From NCBI GenBank assembly GCA_946183365.1, contig CAMHAH010000011.1:1-64000 (forward strand): a DNA stretch of 64,000 nt, in the 5' to 3' direction. A program made the translations under genes and the position numbers. The notes beneath the pieces were generated by a model. It saw only the letters and a list, made by a program, of their open reading frames with translations, ran no database searches and was not told where the DNA came from. Position 1 is the stretch's first letter, and every line of letters begins with the position of its first letter. Below are positions 62,142-64,000 of this stretch, piece after piece. The DNA is from an uncultured Clostridia bacterium (lineage in GTDB: Bacteria > Bacillota > Clostridia > Oscillospirales > Acutalibacteraceae).

Positions 62142-64000
62142 TTACAGTTTATTTCTCTGGATCTTGCCGCTGATGGTCTTGGGCAGGCTCTCCTTGAACA
62201 CTACGATACGCGGATATTTATAAGGCGCGGTATGCTTCTTGACATAATTCTGGATCTCTTTCTTGAGCTCCTCGGTGCCCTCTTTGCCCTTTACGAGCAC
62301 GATAGAAGCCTTTACGACCTGACCGCGGACCTCATCGGGAGCGGCAGATACACCGCACTCGAGTACATAGGGCAGCTCCATGATGACCGACTCGATCTCG
62401 AACGGTCCGATACGGTAGCCGGAGCTCTTGATAACGTCGTCCACTCTGCCTACATACCAGAAGTAGCCGTCCTCATCTCTCCACGCGGTATCGCCCGTAT
62501 GGTACATACCGTCGTGCCACGCCTCTTTGGTAGCCTCTTCATTATTATAGTAGCCCTTGAACAGTCCGCAGGGAACTCTCTTGTCTGTATGGATGACGAT
62601 CTCGCCGGGCTCGCCGTCAGGTACGGGGTTGCCGTCGGGATCAACGATATCTATATCATAACCGGGGATAGGCTTGCCCATAGAGCCGATCTTGGGAGTA
62701 GTGCCGAAGAGGTTGCCGATGGTGAGAGTGGTCTCTGTCTGACCGAAGCCCTCCATGATCCTCAGTCCCGTAGCCTTCTTGAATTGGCGATAGACCTCGG
62801 GGTTCAGCGCCTCACCGGCCGTAGTCATATGTACGATGCTCGACAGATCGTACTTGCTGATATCCTCTTTGATCATCATTCTGAGCATGGTAGGAGGAGC
62901 GCAGAAGGTGGTGATGTGGTATTTTGCGAACATCGGCAGGATATCTTCGGCGTGGAAGCGGTCGAAGTCATAGGTGAATACGGCGCCCTCAGAGAGCCAC
63001 TGGCCGTAGAGCTTGCCCCACAATGCCTTGCCCCAGCCGGTGTCTGAGATAGTGAAGTGTAAGCCGTCGGGATCTACGCCGTGCCAGTATTTGGCTGTGA
63101 CATAGTGACCTAAGGCGTATTTATAGCTGTGGTTCGCGATCTTGGGATAACCTGTTGTACCCGAAGTAAAGAACATTACCATGGTATCGTCGCCGCAGGG
63201 GGTGTCTACGGTACGGTAATAGTGGGTGGAATACATCTCAAACTCGCTGTTGAAATCACGCCAGCCGTCTCTTGTACCGCCGACAAGGATCTTAGTGGTC
63301 AATGACGGAGAGGTCTTCTGAGCCTCGTCTACAGCGTCGGCTACGCCGCCGTCTGCGGTAGCTACGATAGCGGATACGCCCGCCGACTGGAAGCGGTATT
63401 CAAAGTCGTGAGTGAGCAGCTGATTGGTAGCGGGGATAGCGACGGCGCCGAGCTTGTGCAGAGCAAGCATAGAGAACCAGAACTGATAATGGCGCTTCAG
63501 TACCAGCATAACTCTGTCGCCCTTTTTGATACCGAGGGACTTGAAGTAGTTAGCGGTCTGGTTTGAATAGCGCTTCATATCTTTGAATGTAAAGCGGCGC
63601 TCGGTCTTATCCTTAGAGATATGCAGCATAGCCAGCTTATCGGGAGTATTGTTGGCGATAGCGTCTACGCAGTCAAAGGCAAAGTTGAATTTATCCTCAT
63701 TGCGGAAGCTGATAGCCTTGAGGCAGCCGTCACCGTCCTCAAGAGTGCGGACGAACTGACCCGCGATAGCGGACTTCTTAGCGATATGAGCCTTCATAAC
63801 GCCGTCGTCGACCTCTTCGGCTTCTTTCTCGCCGGGCAGGATGATCGCGATGAACTTTACGTCCTCGCCGTCGATAGCGATCATACCGTGGGGTGTATTG
63901 GAATTATAATAGATGCTGTCGCCCGCGGCGAGCTCTTCAAAGTTATTGCCGATCTGGATCTTCATCTTGCCCGAAAGCACAAAGTCGAACTCCTGACCCG
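62142..64000 (-). CDS. Cupin/acyl-CoA ligase, paralogue of the neighbour (5' end outside window)
   Basis: At least 618 residues are inside the window and the frame is still open at the edge (GQEFDFVLSG), so the true start and probably an HTH domain lie beyond 64000. A cupin domain is followed by an ACSM-type acyl-CoA ligase with TSGTTGYPK, DTGWGKALWGKLYGQW, GFGQTET and SGKIQRNKL. It is highly similar to the ligase at 59390-61675, in the same orientation, so the pair arose by duplication and may activate different acids (for example isobutyrate versus 2-methylbutyrate, isovalerate or phenylacetate). Confidence 0.88.
   Translation of the reverse strand, partial: GQEFDFVLSGKMKIQIGNNFEELAAGDSIYYNSNTPHGMIAIDGEDVKFIAIILPGEKEAEEVDDGVMKAHIAKKSAIAGQFVRTLEDGDGCLKAISFRNEDKFNFAFDCVDAIANNTPDKLAMLHISKDKTERRFTFKDMKRYSNQTANYFKSLGIKKGDRVMLVLKRHYQFWFSMLALHKLGAVAIPATNQLLTHDFEYRFQSAGVSAIVATADGGVADAVDEAQKTSPSLTTKILVGGTRDGWRDFNSEFEMYSTHYYRTVDTPCGDDTMVMFFTSGTTGYPKIANHSYKYALGHYVTAKYWHGVDPDGLHFTISDTGWGKALWGKLYGQWLSEGAVFTYDFDRFHAEDILPMFAKYHITTFCAPPTMLRMMIKEDISKYDLSSIVHMTTAGEALNPEVYRQFKKATGLRIMEGFGQTETTLTIGNLFGTTPKIGSMGKPIPGYDIDIVDPDGNPVPDGEPGEIVIHTDKRVPCGLFKGYYNNEEATKEAWHDGMYHTGDTAWRDEDGYFWYVGRVDDVIKSSGYRIGPFEIESVIMELPYVLECGVSAAPDEVRGQVVKASIVLVKGKEGTEELKKEIQNYVKKHTAPYKYPRIVVFKESLPKTISGKIQRNKL

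Noticed and set aside
62094..63047. Long plus-strand frame opposite the second acyl-CoA ligase
   Set aside because: Mirror of a clear ligase gene in a GC-richer stretch; similar antisense frames occur opposite the paralogous ligase, so it is a codon-use shadow.

Overview
The window looks like chromosomal DNA from a Ruminococcus-like member of the Oscillospiraceae (Firmicutes, Clostridia). The reasons are moderate GC, strong GGAGG-type ribosome sites, T-box leaders, a YerC/YecD TrpR-like regulator, the sporulation-family genes yqfC, yqfD and ylbJ, a dockerin-bearing leucine-rich repeat protein, and a ferredoxin-dependent branched-chain 2-oxoacid oxidoreductase. There are no rRNA genes, phage genes, CRISPR arrays or intact insertion sequences. 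The window cuts the first gene (DUF3021-like) and the last gene (cupin/acyl-CoA ligase) at their 5' ends.

Layout. 0-8.3 kb: DUF3021 protein, NUDIX hydrolase, a candidate small transcript, a lipoprotein, a P-type ATPase followed by a YihY/BrkB membrane protein, an iron-type alcohol dehydrogenase, and a two-gene SufC-SufB pair. 8.3-17.7 kb: a sortase-assembled pilus locus (two class C-like sortases, backbone pilin, 1608-residue adhesin with a CBM26-like starch-binding region) split by a MITE-like palindrome. 17.9-18.4 kb: five tRNA genes. 18.5-24.9 kb: housekeeping genes hslO, a methyltransferase, yerC-like, a metallopeptidase, rpoD, dnaG, a YigZ protein and rpmE. 25-38.8 kb: cell-envelope and membrane genes, thrS with a threonine T-box, and recG. 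This stretch holds four hydrolase homologues that have lost catalytic residues. 39-49 kb: fakA-like, ymdB, yqfC-yqfD, ylbJ-asnB, PAP2, BI-1-like and flippase-like genes.

49.2-64 kb is the most interesting part. It holds a complete apparent route for making branched-chain amino acids from branched short-chain acids: acyl-CoA ligases (two of XRE-HTH/cupin/ligase type, one fused to a TIM barrel), a four-subunit VOR-type 2-oxoacid:ferredoxin oxidoreductase, a branched-chain aminotransferase, and a LeuA-like protein lacking metal-binding histidines. By manual folding, the T-box before one ligase reads a valine codon (GUA) and the T-box before the LeuA-like gene reads a leucine codon (CUC). The same procedure gives ACC (Thr) for thrS, which acts as an internal control. 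This suggests that acid activation and reductive carboxylation are controlled by tRNA charging.

Several dispersed repeats are present. One short palindrome, TTCT-N5-AGAA, occurs about 15 times by hand count where about one is expected, including a four-unit array after a phosphoesterase gene.
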